Notes under the pieces: generated by a model
The model's input: only the letters and a program-made list of their open reading frames with translations
Databases searched by the model: none
Told to the model about the DNA's origin: nothing
From: Candidatus Dactylopiibacterium sp.
Lineage (GTDB): Bacteria; Pseudomonadota; Gammaproteobacteria; Burkholderiales; Rhodocyclaceae
Direction: 5' to 3'
NCBI GenBank assembly: GCA_031119555.1
Contig: JAVHXQ010000030.1
Span: 1 to 43,290, forward strand
Length of the DNA stretch: 43,290 nt
Made by a program: the position numbers and the translations under genes
In this document: positions 1 to 8,294 of the stretch, in pieces
How the letters are laid out: each line of letters opens with the position of its first letter
How positions within the stretch are numbered: the first letter of the stretch is position 1

Positions 1-946
1 GCTGCACCACCTTGATCCAGTTGCCGGTGGCGTTCTGCGCCGGCAGCAGCGCGAAAGCCGCGCCCGTGCCGGCGGCCATGCCGACGATCCTGCCGTGGTA
101 TTCCACGTCGCTGCCATACACGTCGGCATGCAGCGTCACGGGCTGCCCGGCACGCATGTGGCGCAGCTGGCCTTCCTTGAAGTTCGCATCCACCCACACC
201 TGGTCGAGCGGCACCACGGTCATCAGCGGGGTGCCCGCCGCGATGCGCTGGCCAACCTGCACCGAGCGCCGCGCGACCATGCCCGCGACCGGCGCGACGA
301 CCTGCGCGCGCTGCCATGCCAGCCAGGTTTCCTCGTAGCGCGCGGCAGCACGCAGCACCGCCGGATGCTGCTCGACCCGGAGACCATCGGTCTGGCTGCG
401 GCTGGCCTGGGCCTGCACCTGGGCGGCCACGAGCGCGGCCTCGGCGGTCTTGAGCGCGTCCTGCGCGTGGAAGAGTTCTTCCTTCGCGAGCGCGCCGCTG
501 CCGGCGATGGCCTCACGGCGCGTCACGTCCTGGCGCAGGCGCTCGACGTCGGTCTGGCGCACGCGCACCTGGGCATCGAGCGTGCCGTTGTTGGCGAACA
601 CCGCGCGCGTCTCGCGCACGGTCTGGGCCAGCGCCGTCTCGGCCTGCTCCAGCGCCACGCGGGCGTCGGCGCGGTCGAGTTCGACGAGCACCTGGCCCGC
701 CTTCACGCTGTCGGTGTCTTCGGCGTGCACGGCCAGCACGGTGCCACCGACCTGCGGGGTGATCTGCAGCACGTGGCCATTCACGTAGGCGTCGTCGGTG
801 TTCTGGTACCAGCGGCCATGCACGGCCCAGTAGCTTGCATAGGCCAGACCGGCCAGGATGAACACCACGCTCAGCAGGATGAGCCAGACGCGGCGCTTGC
901 GCGGCTGGGCCTGGACGGGTGTGGGGGAAGCAGTGTTTTCGCTCAT
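1..946 (-). CDS. EmrA/HlyD-type membrane fusion protein of an efflux pump (3' end cut by window)
   Basis: Periplasmic adaptor that would join an inner-membrane drug exporter to the outer-membrane channel. The 315 visible codons start MSENTASP, followed by one membrane segment at about residues 19-41. After it comes the EmrA-like stretch NTDDAYVNGHVLQITPQVGGTV, part of the lipoyl half-motif (I split it here: NTDDAYVNGH, then VLQITPQVGGTV). A long coiled-coil region (LEQAETALAQ, VERLRQDVTRR) and the second lipoyl half (APVAGMVARR) follow. The reading frame is still open at base 1, so the C-terminus is missing. It begins 25 bp after the outer-membrane factor stop and follows a MarR gene, the usual emrRAB-type layout. 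An EmrB-like MFS exporter is expected just beyond the edge, but this is inference. Confidence 0.9.
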   Translation of the reverse strand, partial: MSENTASPTPVQAQPRKRRVWLILLSVVFILAGLAYASYWAVHGRWYQNTDDAYVNGHVLQITPQVGGTVLAVHAEDTDSVKAGQVLVELDRADARVALEQAETALAQTVRETRAVFANNGTLDAQVRVRQTDVERLRQDVTRREAIAGSGALAKEELFHAQDALKTAEAALVAAQVQAQASRSQTDGLRVEQHPAVLRAAARYEETWLAWQRAQVVAPVAGMVARRSVQVGQRIAAGTPLMTVVPLDQVWVDANFKEGQLRHMRAGQPVTLHADVYGSDVEYHGRIVGMAAGTGAAFALLPAQNATGNWIKVVQ

Positions 947-971
947 GATCGTGTGCTCTCTGAAACGAGGT

Positions 972-2432
972 TCAGGATTGGGGAGGGGTATCGGTGAAGA
1001 CCGGCGCGCCGGCGGGAATGCCGCCACCGAGCGCGCGGGCCAGGCCCACGGCGGCGTCCAGGCGGTGGGCACGCACGTCGAGCGCGCTGCGCTCCTGGGC
1101 GAGCACCTGGAGCTGCGCCGAAATCAGCTGGATGCGGCTGGCAAGACCCTGGCCCAGACGCGTCTGGACGAGTGCCGCGCCGCGCACGGCGGCCTCGCGG
1201 GCTTCCTGCACGCGCTCGCCCTGGCGCGCCGCGCCCTCGAGCCCGCGCGCCTGGTCGCACACTTCGCGCAGCGCATCGACGAGGCTGGCGTTGTACTGCG
1301 CCACGGCGGCGTCGTAATCGGCCGTCTTGCCCGCCAGCCCGGCGCGCAGGCGGCCCGCTTCGAAGATCGGCAGGTGGATCGCCGGGCCCGCGCCATACAC
1401 GCGCGAGCCGTGATCGAGCAGCATGTCCAGCCCGATGGAACTGAAGCCCAGGAAGGCGCTGAGATTCACGCTCGGGTAGAACTGCGCGCGGGCGTAATCC
1501 ACGTCGGCGCCAGCCGCTTCCACGCGCAGGCGCGCGGCCTGCAGATCGGGCCGGTTGGCGAGCAGGTCGGAGGGCAGTTGCGAAGGCAGGCGCGCATCCA
1601 GCTCCGCGCGCAGCGCGGGGGCGGCGAGCCGCGCGCCACGCTCCGGGCCCTGCCCGGCCAGCGCCGCGAGGGCGTTGCGCTGCAGCGCGATGCGCTCTTC
1701 GAGCTGGGCGCGTTCGCCGCGCAGCTGCGCGATGCCCAGTTGCTGCAGGTTGCGGTCGATCTCGGTATCGAGACCGGCCTGCACGCGCAGCCCCTGCAGG
1801 CGCTCGGCCTCGGCGCGCAGCGTCATGACGCGGTCGAGCAGCGCAAGCTGGCGCTGCTGGCGGTCGAACTCCAGGTAAGCGCGCGTGACGGCGGCCGCCA
1901 GCGCGACGCGCGCCGCGCGGGCCTCCAGCCCGGCCGCTTCGTGCTGGGCCTGGGCGCCCTGCAGCGCGCGGCGGTACTTGCCCCACACGTCGAGTTCGAT
2001 GCCGGCGTTGAGCAGGAGGCTGTTGCTGGTCCGCGTGGTGCCGGCATAGGTCGGCGACACCATGCCGTGCTCGGTGTAGCGCTGGGCCGTGGTCGCGTAG
2101 TCCAGCGACACCTGCGGCCACAGCGCGCTGCCGGCCGCGTCGGTGAGCGCGGCGGCGCGGCGGATGCGGGTGTCGGCGAGCGCCAGGCTGGGCGCGCTGG
2201 CCAGCGCTTCCTGCACCAGCGCGTCGAGCTGGGCATCGCCGAAGGCTTCCCAGTAGCGCTCGGAAACCTTCCAGTCGCCGGCGTTGGCGTCCGGCAGGCG
2301 GCCCAGACTGTCTGGCGCGGTCAGCCGCGCCTGGGGCTGGATGTCGCGCTGCGTGGCACAGGCCGCGAGCGCGAGGGCGGCCGCCGCGACGGCGGTGACC
2401 GTGATCCGGCGGGTGAGGCCGTGTCGCTTCAT
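972..2432 (-). CDS. Outer-membrane factor lipoprotein, NodT/OprM family
   Basis: TolC-like trimeric channel subunit that lets a tripartite pump expel drugs across the outer membrane. The protein is 486 residues, normal for the NodT family. It begins MKRHGLTRR with a hydrophobic stretch and the lipobox LAAC, giving a lipidated Cys at residue 25. Two OEP repeats are visible, each with a heptad-rich helical hairpin (LALADTRIRRAAALTDAAGS in the first, LQAARLRVEAAGADVDYARA in the second). The ATG overlaps the marR stop codon by 4 bases (ATGA), which fixes the start and implies translational coupling. Substrate cannot be read from the sequence. Confidence 0.93.
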   Translation of the reverse strand: MKRHGLTRRITVTAVAAAALALAACATQRDIQPQARLTAPDSLGRLPDANAGDWKVSERYWEAFGDAQLDALVQEALASAPSLALADTRIRRAAALTDAAGSALWPQVSLDYATTAQRYTEHGMVSPTYAGTTRTSNSLLLNAGIELDVWGKYRRALQGAQAQHEAAGLEARAARVALAAAVTRAYLEFDRQQRQLALLDRVMTLRAEAERLQGLRVQAGLDTEIDRNLQQLGIAQLRGERAQLEERIALQRNALAALAGQGPERGARLAAPALRAELDARLPSQLPSDLLANRPDLQAARLRVEAAGADVDYARAQFYPSVNLSAFLGFSSIGLDMLLDHGSRVYGAGPAIHLPIFEAGRLRAGLAGKTADYDAAVAQYNASLVDALREVCDQARGLEGAARQGERVQEAREAAVRGAALVQTRLGQGLASRIQLISAQLQVLAQERSALDVRAHRLDAAVGLARALGGGIPAGAPVFTDTPPQS

Positions 2433-2890
2433 GATTTGTCCTCCGGGGGATTGAGGTTGGCCATCATCTGCCGGAGCAGGCTGAGAACCCTGTCGACGTC
2501 CTCGGGCGCGATCCCGGCGCAGCTGCGCTCGAGGATGCGCGCGCCCGCTGCGCGCCATTGCGGATACAGCGCCTCGCCTTCCGGCGACAGGCGCAAGGTG
2601 ACGACGCGGCGATCCTGCTGCGAGCGCTCGCGCACGATGAGCCGCTTCTCCTCGAGGCGGTCGAGCATGCGCGTCATGGAGCCGGTGTCGTAGCCCACGC
2701 ACTTGCAGAGTTCGCTGCTCGTGCGCGCCCGCTCGTCGGCGATGCGCACCAGCACGACCCATTGCGCGTGCGTGATGTCGAGCGCGGAAAGCTCCTCGTC
2801 GAGCGCGGCCGACATGCGCACCTTGAGGCGCGCGAGCAGAGAGCCAAGGCTGTCTTCGAGCGGCGGAAAGGAACGCGGGCCGGAACTCAT
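2429..2890 (-). CDS. MarR-family transcriptional regulator of the efflux operon
   Basis: Dimeric winged-helix repressor, 153 residues, typical for MarR/EmrR. The recognition helix region ARTSSELCKCVGYDTGSMTR and the wing with the conserved D-x-R (QQDRRVVTL) are both present. The start chosen is MSSGPRSFP, because an upstream extension of the open frame lacks family features. The gene is first in an operon with the outer-membrane factor and the EmrA adaptor, so autorepression relieved by a small aromatic drug is the likely mode of action, by analogy with EmrR. A palindrome suitable as its operator lies about 50 bp upstream. Confidence 0.93.
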   Translation of the reverse strand: MSSGPRSFPPLEDSLGSLLARLKVRMSAALDEELSALDITHAQWVVLVRIADERARTSSELCKCVGYDTGSMTRMLDRLEEKRLIVRERSQQDRRVVTLRLSPEGEALYPQWRAAGARILERSCAGIAPEDVDRVLSLLRQMMANLNPPEDKS

Positions 2891-3266
2891 GGAAAGCGGA
2901 CTCGAGAAAAGGATGGACCAATGCTGCCAGGGCAATGACTGCCTAGGCAGGCAATACAGTTTCTTATCGCAACCAATCCGCGTCAAGGGGTTTGTGAAAA
3001 TAAAACATGTGACGAGCGCCGCACGCAAAGACCGCGCCGCCTGCCTGAAAGTCCGCCACCACGGCTGCCGCAAAGGCCCTGCTCTATGATTTTTCCCCGC
3101 ATCCGGCTGCGTGGGCGCACCACGCCGGACCGCAACGCTGCGGCATGCACCAGACTGGCCCCGCGCGAGGCCCGCCCGCCCCTCAGCAGTCGCCTTGCCC
3201 GGAGATGGCACGCTTCTCGCAACGTGGAACGTGCCCACAAAAATGCGCGCCAGCAGGAGAAGAACC
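2891..3266. other. Divergent intergenic region, marR / ATP-grasp gene
   Basis: This is 376 bp without a credible gene. The marR-proximal third is AT-richer than the surroundings and holds the palindrome described separately. A TATGAT hexamer at 3085-3090 could be a -10 for the plus-strand gene, but no matching -35 is seen. The rest is GC-rich sequence whose short open frames have no ribosome binding site or recognisable product. Confidence 0.5.
2939..2950. promoter_or_regulatory. Palindrome, candidate MarR operator
   Basis: CTGCCTAGGCAG is a perfect 12-bp palindrome in the marR promoter region, 48 bp before the marR start. It is flanked by GCAAT on both sides (2932-2936 and 2951-2955). On the minus strand a -35-like TTGACG (plus 2981-2986) precedes it, but no convincing -10 is visible. 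MarR-family sites are commonly short palindromes of this size. The assignment rests on position and symmetry only. Confidence 0.5.
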
Positions 3267-4718
3267 GTGGCACCGACCCAGAACAGGATTCCGCTCATGG
3301 CAGCCAGCGGACGCTTCTTCGATGAGATGAACAGCGCCGAGGGCGTCCTGCGGACGCACTACCAGGCCTACGTCGAATGGTTCGACGGCATCAGCAGCGA
3401 CCGCATGGCGCGCAAGCGCCAGGAGGCGGGCACGCTCTTCCACCGCTCCGGCATCACCTTCGCGGTGTACGGCGACGAGGCCGGCGCCGAGCGCCTGATC
3501 CCCTTCGACGTGATCCCGCGCGTGATCCCCGCGCGGGAATGGGACACGCTCGCGGCCGGCCTGCGCCAGCGCGTGAAGGCGCTCAACGCCTTCATCCACG
3601 ACATCTACCACGGCCAGGAGATCCTGCGCGCCGGCCACATCCCGGCGGACCAGGTGCTCAGGAACGCGCAGTACCGCCCCGAGATGCAGGGGGTGGACGT
3701 GCCGCGCGACATCTACGCGGCGATCGCCGGGGTGGACCTCGTGCGCGCCGGCGCCGGCGAGTTCTACGTGCTCGAGGACAACCTGCGCGTGCCCTCCGGC
3801 GTGAGCTACATGATCGAGAACCGCAAGATGATGATGCGGCTCTTCCCCGAACTCTTCGCCCGCCATCGCGTGGCGCCCGTCGAGCACTACCCCGACCTGC
3901 TGCTCGACACGCTGCGCGCCGTCGCGCCCAAGAGCGTGCCCGACCCCACGGTGGTGGTGCTCACGCCCGGCAGTTTCAACAGCGCGTATTTCGAGCACGC
4001 CTTCCTCGCCCAGCAGATGGGCGTGGAGCTGGTCGAAGGCAAGGATCTCTTCGTGCGCGACGAACAGGTGTTCATGCGCACCACCCAGGGGCCGCAGCGC
4101 GTGGACGTGATCTACCGCCGCATCGACGACGACTTTCTCGACCCGCTGGCCTTCCGGCCCGACTCCATGCTGGGCGTGCCGGGGCTGCTGTCGGCCTACC
4201 GCGCCGGCAACGTCGCGCTGTCGAACGCGATCGGCACCGGCGTGGCCGACGACAAGTCCATCTACCCCTACGTGGGCGACATGGTGCGCTTCTACCTCGG
4301 CGAGGAACCGCTCCTCAACAACGTGCCGACCTACATGCTGCGCAAGCCCGACGACCTCGCCTACGTGCTCGCCCACCTCCCCGAGCTCGTCGTCAAGGAA
4401 GTCCACGGCGCGGGCGGCTACGGCATGCTCGTGGGCCCGGCCTCCACGCGCGCGCAGATCGAGGAGTTCCGCGCGCGCATCCTCGCCGCGCCCGAGAAGT
4501 ACATCGCCCAGCCCACGCTCGCGCTTTCCACCTGCCCCACCTTCGTCGAATCCGGCATCGCGCCGCGCCACATCGACCTGCGCCCGTTCGTGCTCTCGGG
4601 CAACGAGGTGCGCTTCGTGCCCGGCGGGCTCACGCGGGTGGCGCTCAAGGAAGGCTCGCTGGTGGTGAATTCGTCGCAGGGCGGCGGCACCAAGGACACC
4701 TGGGTTCTGGAGGACTGA
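3267..4718 (+). CDS. Circularly permuted ATP-grasp protein (COG2308, DUF404/DUF407), stand-alone form
   Basis: Predicted ATP-dependent carboxylate-amine ligase with a permuted ATP-grasp fold; its substrate is unknown. The product is 483 residues from GTG 3267, which has AGGAG seven bases upstream. ATG 3297, also in frame, would give 473 residues. Family landmarks in order: FDEM (18-21), VYGD (68-71), VLEDNLRVPSG (168-178), VLTPGSFNSAYFEHAFLA (231-248), RRIDDDFLDPL (284-294), the glycine-rich loop KEVHGAGGYGM (377-387) and NSSQGGGTKDTWV (468-480). The alpha-E gene follows after 2 bp, so the two are surely co-translated. A fused paralogue lies at 9257-11731 on the other strand. Confidence 0.92.
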   Translation: MAPTQNRIPLMAASGRFFDEMNSAEGVLRTHYQAYVEWFDGISSDRMARKRQEAGTLFHRSGITFAVYGDEAGAERLIPFDVIPRVIPAREWDTLAAGLRQRVKALNAFIHDIYHGQEILRAGHIPADQVLRNAQYRPEMQGVDVPRDIYAAIAGVDLVRAGAGEFYVLEDNLRVPSGVSYMIENRKMMMRLFPELFARHRVAPVEHYPDLLLDTLRAVAPKSVPDPTVVVLTPGSFNSAYFEHAFLAQQMGVELVEGKDLFVRDEQVFMRTTQGPQRVDVIYRRIDDDFLDPLAFRPDSMLGVPGLLSAYRAGNVALSNAIGTGVADDKSIYPYVGDMVRFYLGEEPLLNNVPTYMLRKPDDLAYVLAHLPELVVKEVHGAGGYGMLVGPASTRAQIEEFRARILAAPEKYIAQPTLALSTCPTFVESGIAPRHIDLRPFVLSGNEVRFVPGGLTRVALKEGSLVVNSSQGGGTKDTWVLED

Positions 4719-4720
4719 CC

Positions 4721-5665
4721 ATGCTCTCGCGCACCGCCGACCACCTCTACTGGATGGCCCGCTACATCGAACGCGCCGAGAACCTCGCGCGCATGCTCGA
4801 CGTGAACAACCGCATGCTGCTGCTGCCCCAGAGCGAGCACGAGATCACGCGGCTGTGGCGCGAAACCCTGGATTCCATCGGGCTGCTCGAAACCTACACC
4901 GCCACGCACGCCGACATCTCGCCTTCCAGCGTGGTGCACTTCATGGCGCTGGACCGCACCAACCCCGGCAGCATCTACTCCTGCCTGCGCGCCGCGCGCG
5001 AGAACGCCCACGCCGTGCGCGGCACGCTGACGGCCGAACTGTGGGAAACCATCAACGCCACCTGGCTCGACCTGCGCGGCTACGACATCAAGAAGATGGG
5101 CGCCGACGAACTCGACGGTTTCTTCGAATGGGTCAAGCTGCGCTCGCACCAGTCGCGCGGCGTCACCTTCGCGACCATGACGCGTGACGAATCCAACAGT
5201 TTCCTGCGCCTGGGCACCTTCATCGAGCGCGCCGACAACACCGCGCGCATCCTCGACGTGAAGTACAACTTCATCAGCGAAGCGCCGCGCCGCGAGGCTT
5301 CGGGCGAGTATTACCAGTGGAGCGCGCTGCTGCATTCGGTGTCGGCCTTCGAGACCTACCGCCGCACCTACCGCGACCAGATCACGCCCGCGCGCGTGGC
5401 CGAGCTGCTGATCCTGCGCATGGACATGCCGCGCTCGCTCGCCTACTGCACGAGCGAAATGGAGCGCTTCCTGAGCCAGGTCTGCAACAGCCGCTCCGCC
5501 GAAACCCAGCGCCGCGCGGGCGAACTCGCCTCCAGCCTGCGCTACGGCCGCCTCGAAGACATTCTCGACACCTGCGTGCACGCCTATCTCACGCGCTTCA
5601 TCATCCGCGTCAACGACATCGGCAACCGCCTCGCGGCCGACTTCATGCTGCCCGCCACGGTCTGA
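4721..5665 (+). CDS. Alpha-E domain protein (COG2307, DUF403)
   Basis: All-helical protein of 314 residues that nearly always accompanies a permuted ATP-grasp partner; its biochemical role is not established. The hallmark N-terminal helix LYWMARYIERAENLARMLDV is present and is echoed later by FIERADNTARILDV. The family is named for repeated Arg/Glu-rich helices of this kind. It has no signal peptide or membrane segment, so it should be cytoplasmic. It starts two bases after the ATP-grasp stop, with GGAGG provided by the end of that gene. By neighbour logic it probably binds or presents the ligase substrate; this is inference. Confidence 0.92.
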   Translation: MLSRTADHLYWMARYIERAENLARMLDVNNRMLLLPQSEHEITRLWRETLDSIGLLETYTATHADISPSSVVHFMALDRTNPGSIYSCLRAARENAHAVRGTLTAELWETINATWLDLRGYDIKKMGADELDGFFEWVKLRSHQSRGVTFATMTRDESNSFLRLGTFIERADNTARILDVKYNFISEAPRREASGEYYQWSALLHSVSAFETYRRTYRDQITPARVAELLILRMDMPRSLAYCTSEMERFLSQVCNSRSAETQRRAGELASSLRYGRLEDILDTCVHAYLTRFIIRVNDIGNRLAADFMLPATV

Positions 5666-5693
5666 GGCGCGGCGCGGCGCGCCCCGGACCCTT

Positions 5694-5735
5694 CCCGCCT
5701 CCCGCCTCCCGCCTCCCGCCTCCCGCCTCCCGCTT
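5694..5735 (+). repeat. Heptamer tandem repeat (CCCGCCT, six copies)
   Basis: There are five perfect head-to-tail copies of CCCGCCT, then a sixth with one change (CCCGCTT). They begin 28 bp after the alpha-E stop codon and merge into a C/T-only tract with irregular CCTTTTCC units. The array is outside any gene, about 160 bp before the Fur-box promoter. Copy number could vary by slippage, but nothing shows that it controls a gene. Confidence 0.9.
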
Positions 5736-5892
5736 CCCTTTTCCTTTCCTTTTCCTTCTTCCCGCCCCGTTCCTCTCTTCGCCCGGCCCCGGCGCGCACG
5801 CCCCGCGCGGAGGCGTCGCGCTGCGCGTGCGCCCGCGTGCCGCGTTCTTCCCACACTTGTCAGAAAACATGCACGACCTGAGCATCTTTATA

Positions 5893-5921
5893 TTGTTAAT
5901 GGAAATCATTCTCATTAAGAT
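5893..5921 (+). promoter_or_regulatory. Fur box overlapping a sigma70-type promoter
   Basis: Bases 5895-5913 match 15 of 19 positions of the classical Fur consensus (GATAATGATAATCATTATC), with an intact AATCATT core. A promoter fits around it: TTGTTA at 5893-5898, a 17-bp spacer, and TAAGAT at 5916-5921, so the Fur site covers the spacer where a bound repressor would block polymerase. The downstream gene is a TonB-dependent receptor, the standard target of iron-Fur repression. Predicted transcription starts near 5928, leaving a leader of about 190 bases. Confidence 0.85.
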
Positions 5922-6119
5922 GCGTGCATAACGGCCCAGCCCCGATGCGCCCGCTTCCGGACGCCTTCCGTCACCGCCCCGCAGAGGGCGCGGGAAGAGC
6001 CTCCCCGGCGCACCCGCCACGCCGTCGCCCCTTTTCGCGGGCGACCTCCCCGACGCATGGCCCCCGGCCTCATCCCTTCGCCGCGCCCCGCGCACGGTTC
6101 TCCAAAAGGAAAGCGTTTC

Positions 6120-8282
6120 ATGCATACATCGACACCGTCTCCGTCGCCTCGTCCCTTCACGCCGCGCCCCGTGTGCGTGGCCCTGCTGGCCGCCCTGCCG
6201 CTGCTCGCCCAGGCCCAGACCGCCACGCCGGCGCAGACCGCCGCCAGCGCCACCTGGCTGGACACCGTGACCGTCGTGGGCACCCGCACCGCCCTGCCCG
6301 TGCGCGACAACCCCGCCTCGGTCAGCGTCGTGGATCAGGACCAGATCGAACGCCAGGCGCCGGAGAGCATCGCCGAAATGCTGCGCGACGTGCCCGGCGT
6401 GGAAGTCGTCGACTCCAACGCGGCGGGCATGAAGCGCCTGAGCATCCGCGGCGAATCGTCGCGCCGCGTGACCATCCTCGTCGATGGTCAGGAAATGACC
6501 GACCACAGCACCTACGGCACGCCCGTGCTGGTCGACCCCGCCAACGTGGAGCGCATCGAGGTCGTGCGCGGCCCGTCGTCGGTGCTCTATGGCGCGAAGG
6601 CCATCGGCGGCGTCGTGAACATCGTCACCCGGGGCGGCGCCGCCCGCCCCATCCAGCTCGAAACCGGCGTGAGCTACGACACCGCCGCGCGGGGCCGGCA
6701 GGGATGGGCCGCGCTCTCGGGCACGCTGGGCGCCTTCGATTACCGCCTCTCGGGCCAGACCAGCGACTACGCCGACCGCCGCGTGCCCGAGAGCCGCTAC
6801 GCCGCCGACGGGCGTCTGCACGACACCGCCTACGGCAGCGACAACGGCAGCCTGCACCTGGGCTACACCTTCGGCCAGCGCCGCAATCACGTCGTCGCGC
6901 TGAAAGCCGAGCGCAACACGCTGCAGACCGACAGCTGGACGGACCCGGCCACGCTGACCTACCCGATCACCGACTTCCGCATCGACCTGCCGCGCCGCGA
7001 ACGCCGCAAGGTGGGCCTGTTCTACGACGGCACGGGGCTGAGCGATGTCGTGCGCAAGGTGCACGTCGATGCCTACTACCAGACCGTGGACCGCGAGTTC
7101 TCCAACCTCGTCACGATGCGGCCCACCACGGCCACCACGGTGGGCGTCACGTCCACCTCCGACGACCGCATCCGCAACTACGGCGGCACCGCGCAGGTGG
7201 ATCTCGCGCTGCATGCCGATCACACCACCATCGCCGGCCTGCACTACCTCATGGACGACCTGGACACCGCCAAGACGAGCACCCAGACCGTCACCATGAG
7301 CATGCTGCCGCGCCCGGTCAGCACCGTCACCGCTTCGCGCGACCGCGCCGAAAGCCGCACGGCCTCGGCCTTCGTGCAGGACAGCTGGCGCTTTGCGCCG
7401 GCCTTCAGCCTCAGCGCCGGCGTGCGCTACTACGAGGTGGAATCCGAACTGAAGTCCACGACCGACGCCACGCGCGCCGGCCAGGGTTCGCAAACCAACC
7501 GCCACGCCGTGAAGTCCCTCGGTCTGACCTACGCCGGCCTGCCCGCCACGACGCTGCGCATGCAGTACGCCGAGGGCTACACCACGCCCACGCTGCTGCA
7601 GCGCTACACCGACACCTCGGCCGGGCGTGGCACCACCACCTACGGCAATCCCGATCTGGCGCCCGAGACCTCGCGCAACCTCGAAGCCGGCGCGCGCTAC
7701 AACCGCGACGGACTGGTCCTGGACGGAGCGGTCTTCCACTCCCGCGCGCGCAACTACATCACCGATCAGCCCTGCACCACGACGAGCTGCCCCAGCCGCG
7801 CCAGCGCCGGGGGCTACACCTACGTGAATGCCGACCAGGCGCGCGCCCACGGGCTCGAACTGGCGGCCGAGTACCTGCTGCCGGGCACGTCCTTCACCCC
7901 TTACGTGAATGCCACCTGGACGCGCCGCCAGCTGCGCTCGGCCGGACTGTCCACCTACGACAGCGGCACGCCCGCCGTGGCGGGCCGCGCCGGCGTGCGC
8001 CACGACGCACGGCTCGGCGGGCACGAGATCTGGTCCGACCTCTACCTGCGCGCCGCCACCGGCGTGAAGCAGACCACACTGGAAAGCGGCACGGCGGTCA
8101 CGCGCGAGCTGCCGGGCTGGGCCACGCTGAACCTGGGGCTGGGCACGAAGTTCGGCCGCGACGGCGCCTACCAGGCCAGCCTCAACCTGCTCAACCTGTT
8201 CAACAAGGCGTACCGCGCATCCCTCGAGGAACTGCCGGGCGCCGAACGCAGCGTCGTGGTGACGCTGCGCGCGACCTTCTGA
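6120..8282 (+). CDS. TonB-dependent outer-membrane receptor, probably for an iron source
   Basis: Energy-dependent outer-membrane importer of 720 residues. It has a signal peptide with cleavage expected near residue 31-33 (LLAQAQ), a TonB box DTVTVVG (48-54) and a plug domain (about 60-172) ending GPSSVLYGAKAIGGVVNIVT. A 22-strand-type barrel follows, with GNPDLAPETSRNLEAG (the usual NPxLxPE motif) and a terminal Phe. The start ATG 6120 is preceded by AAGGA at 6106-6110; an in-frame TTG-free extension to 6057 lacks a secretion signal at its start. The Fur box upstream points to iron, haem or a siderophore. The ligand cannot be assigned. Confidence 0.93.
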   Translation: MHTSTPSPSPRPFTPRPVCVALLAALPLLAQAQTATPAQTAASATWLDTVTVVGTRTALPVRDNPASVSVVDQDQIERQAPESIAEMLRDVPGVEVVDSNAAGMKRLSIRGESSRRVTILVDGQEMTDHSTYGTPVLVDPANVERIEVVRGPSSVLYGAKAIGGVVNIVTRGGAARPIQLETGVSYDTAARGRQGWAALSGTLGAFDYRLSGQTSDYADRRVPESRYAADGRLHDTAYGSDNGSLHLGYTFGQRRNHVVALKAERNTLQTDSWTDPATLTYPITDFRIDLPRRERRKVGLFYDGTGLSDVVRKVHVDAYYQTVDREFSNLVTMRPTTATTVGVTSTSDDRIRNYGGTAQVDLALHADHTTIAGLHYLMDDLDTAKTSTQTVTMSMLPRPVSTVTASRDRAESRTASAFVQDSWRFAPAFSLSAGVRYYEVESELKSTTDATRAGQGSQTNRHAVKSLGLTYAGLPATTLRMQYAEGYTTPTLLQRYTDTSAGRGTTTYGNPDLAPETSRNLEAGARYNRDGLVLDGAVFHSRARNYITDQPCTTTSCPSRASAGGYTYVNADQARAHGLELAAEYLLPGTSFTPYVNATWTRRQLRSAGLSTYDSGTPAVAGRAGVRHDARLGGHEIWSDLYLRAATGVKQTTLESGTAVTRELPGWATLNLGLGTKFGRDGAYQASLNLLNLFNKAYRASLEELPGAERSVVVTLRATF

Positions 8283-8294
8283 GCCCTGCCCCGC

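Larger units (their letters stand above)
5666..6119. other. Long intergenic region upstream of TonB-dependent receptor
   Basis: This is 454 bp without a credible gene. It holds a heptamer tandem repeat, then a pyrimidine-rich tract to about 5790. A sharply AT-rich island at 5863-5930 carries a Fur-box promoter, and about 190 bp of GC-rich leader precedes the receptor start. Short open frames in the leader lack ribosome binding sites and similarity to known proteins. Confidence 0.6.

Noticed and set aside
858-2693. Long plus-strand open frame (611 codons) antisense to the outer-membrane factor
   Set aside because: High-GC shadow: rich in Arg, Ala, Gly and His without domains, while the minus-strand frames encode clear efflux proteins.
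5694-5735. CRISPR-like array
   Set aside because: Seven-base head-to-tail units without spacers; a simple tandem repeat, and no cas genes nearby.
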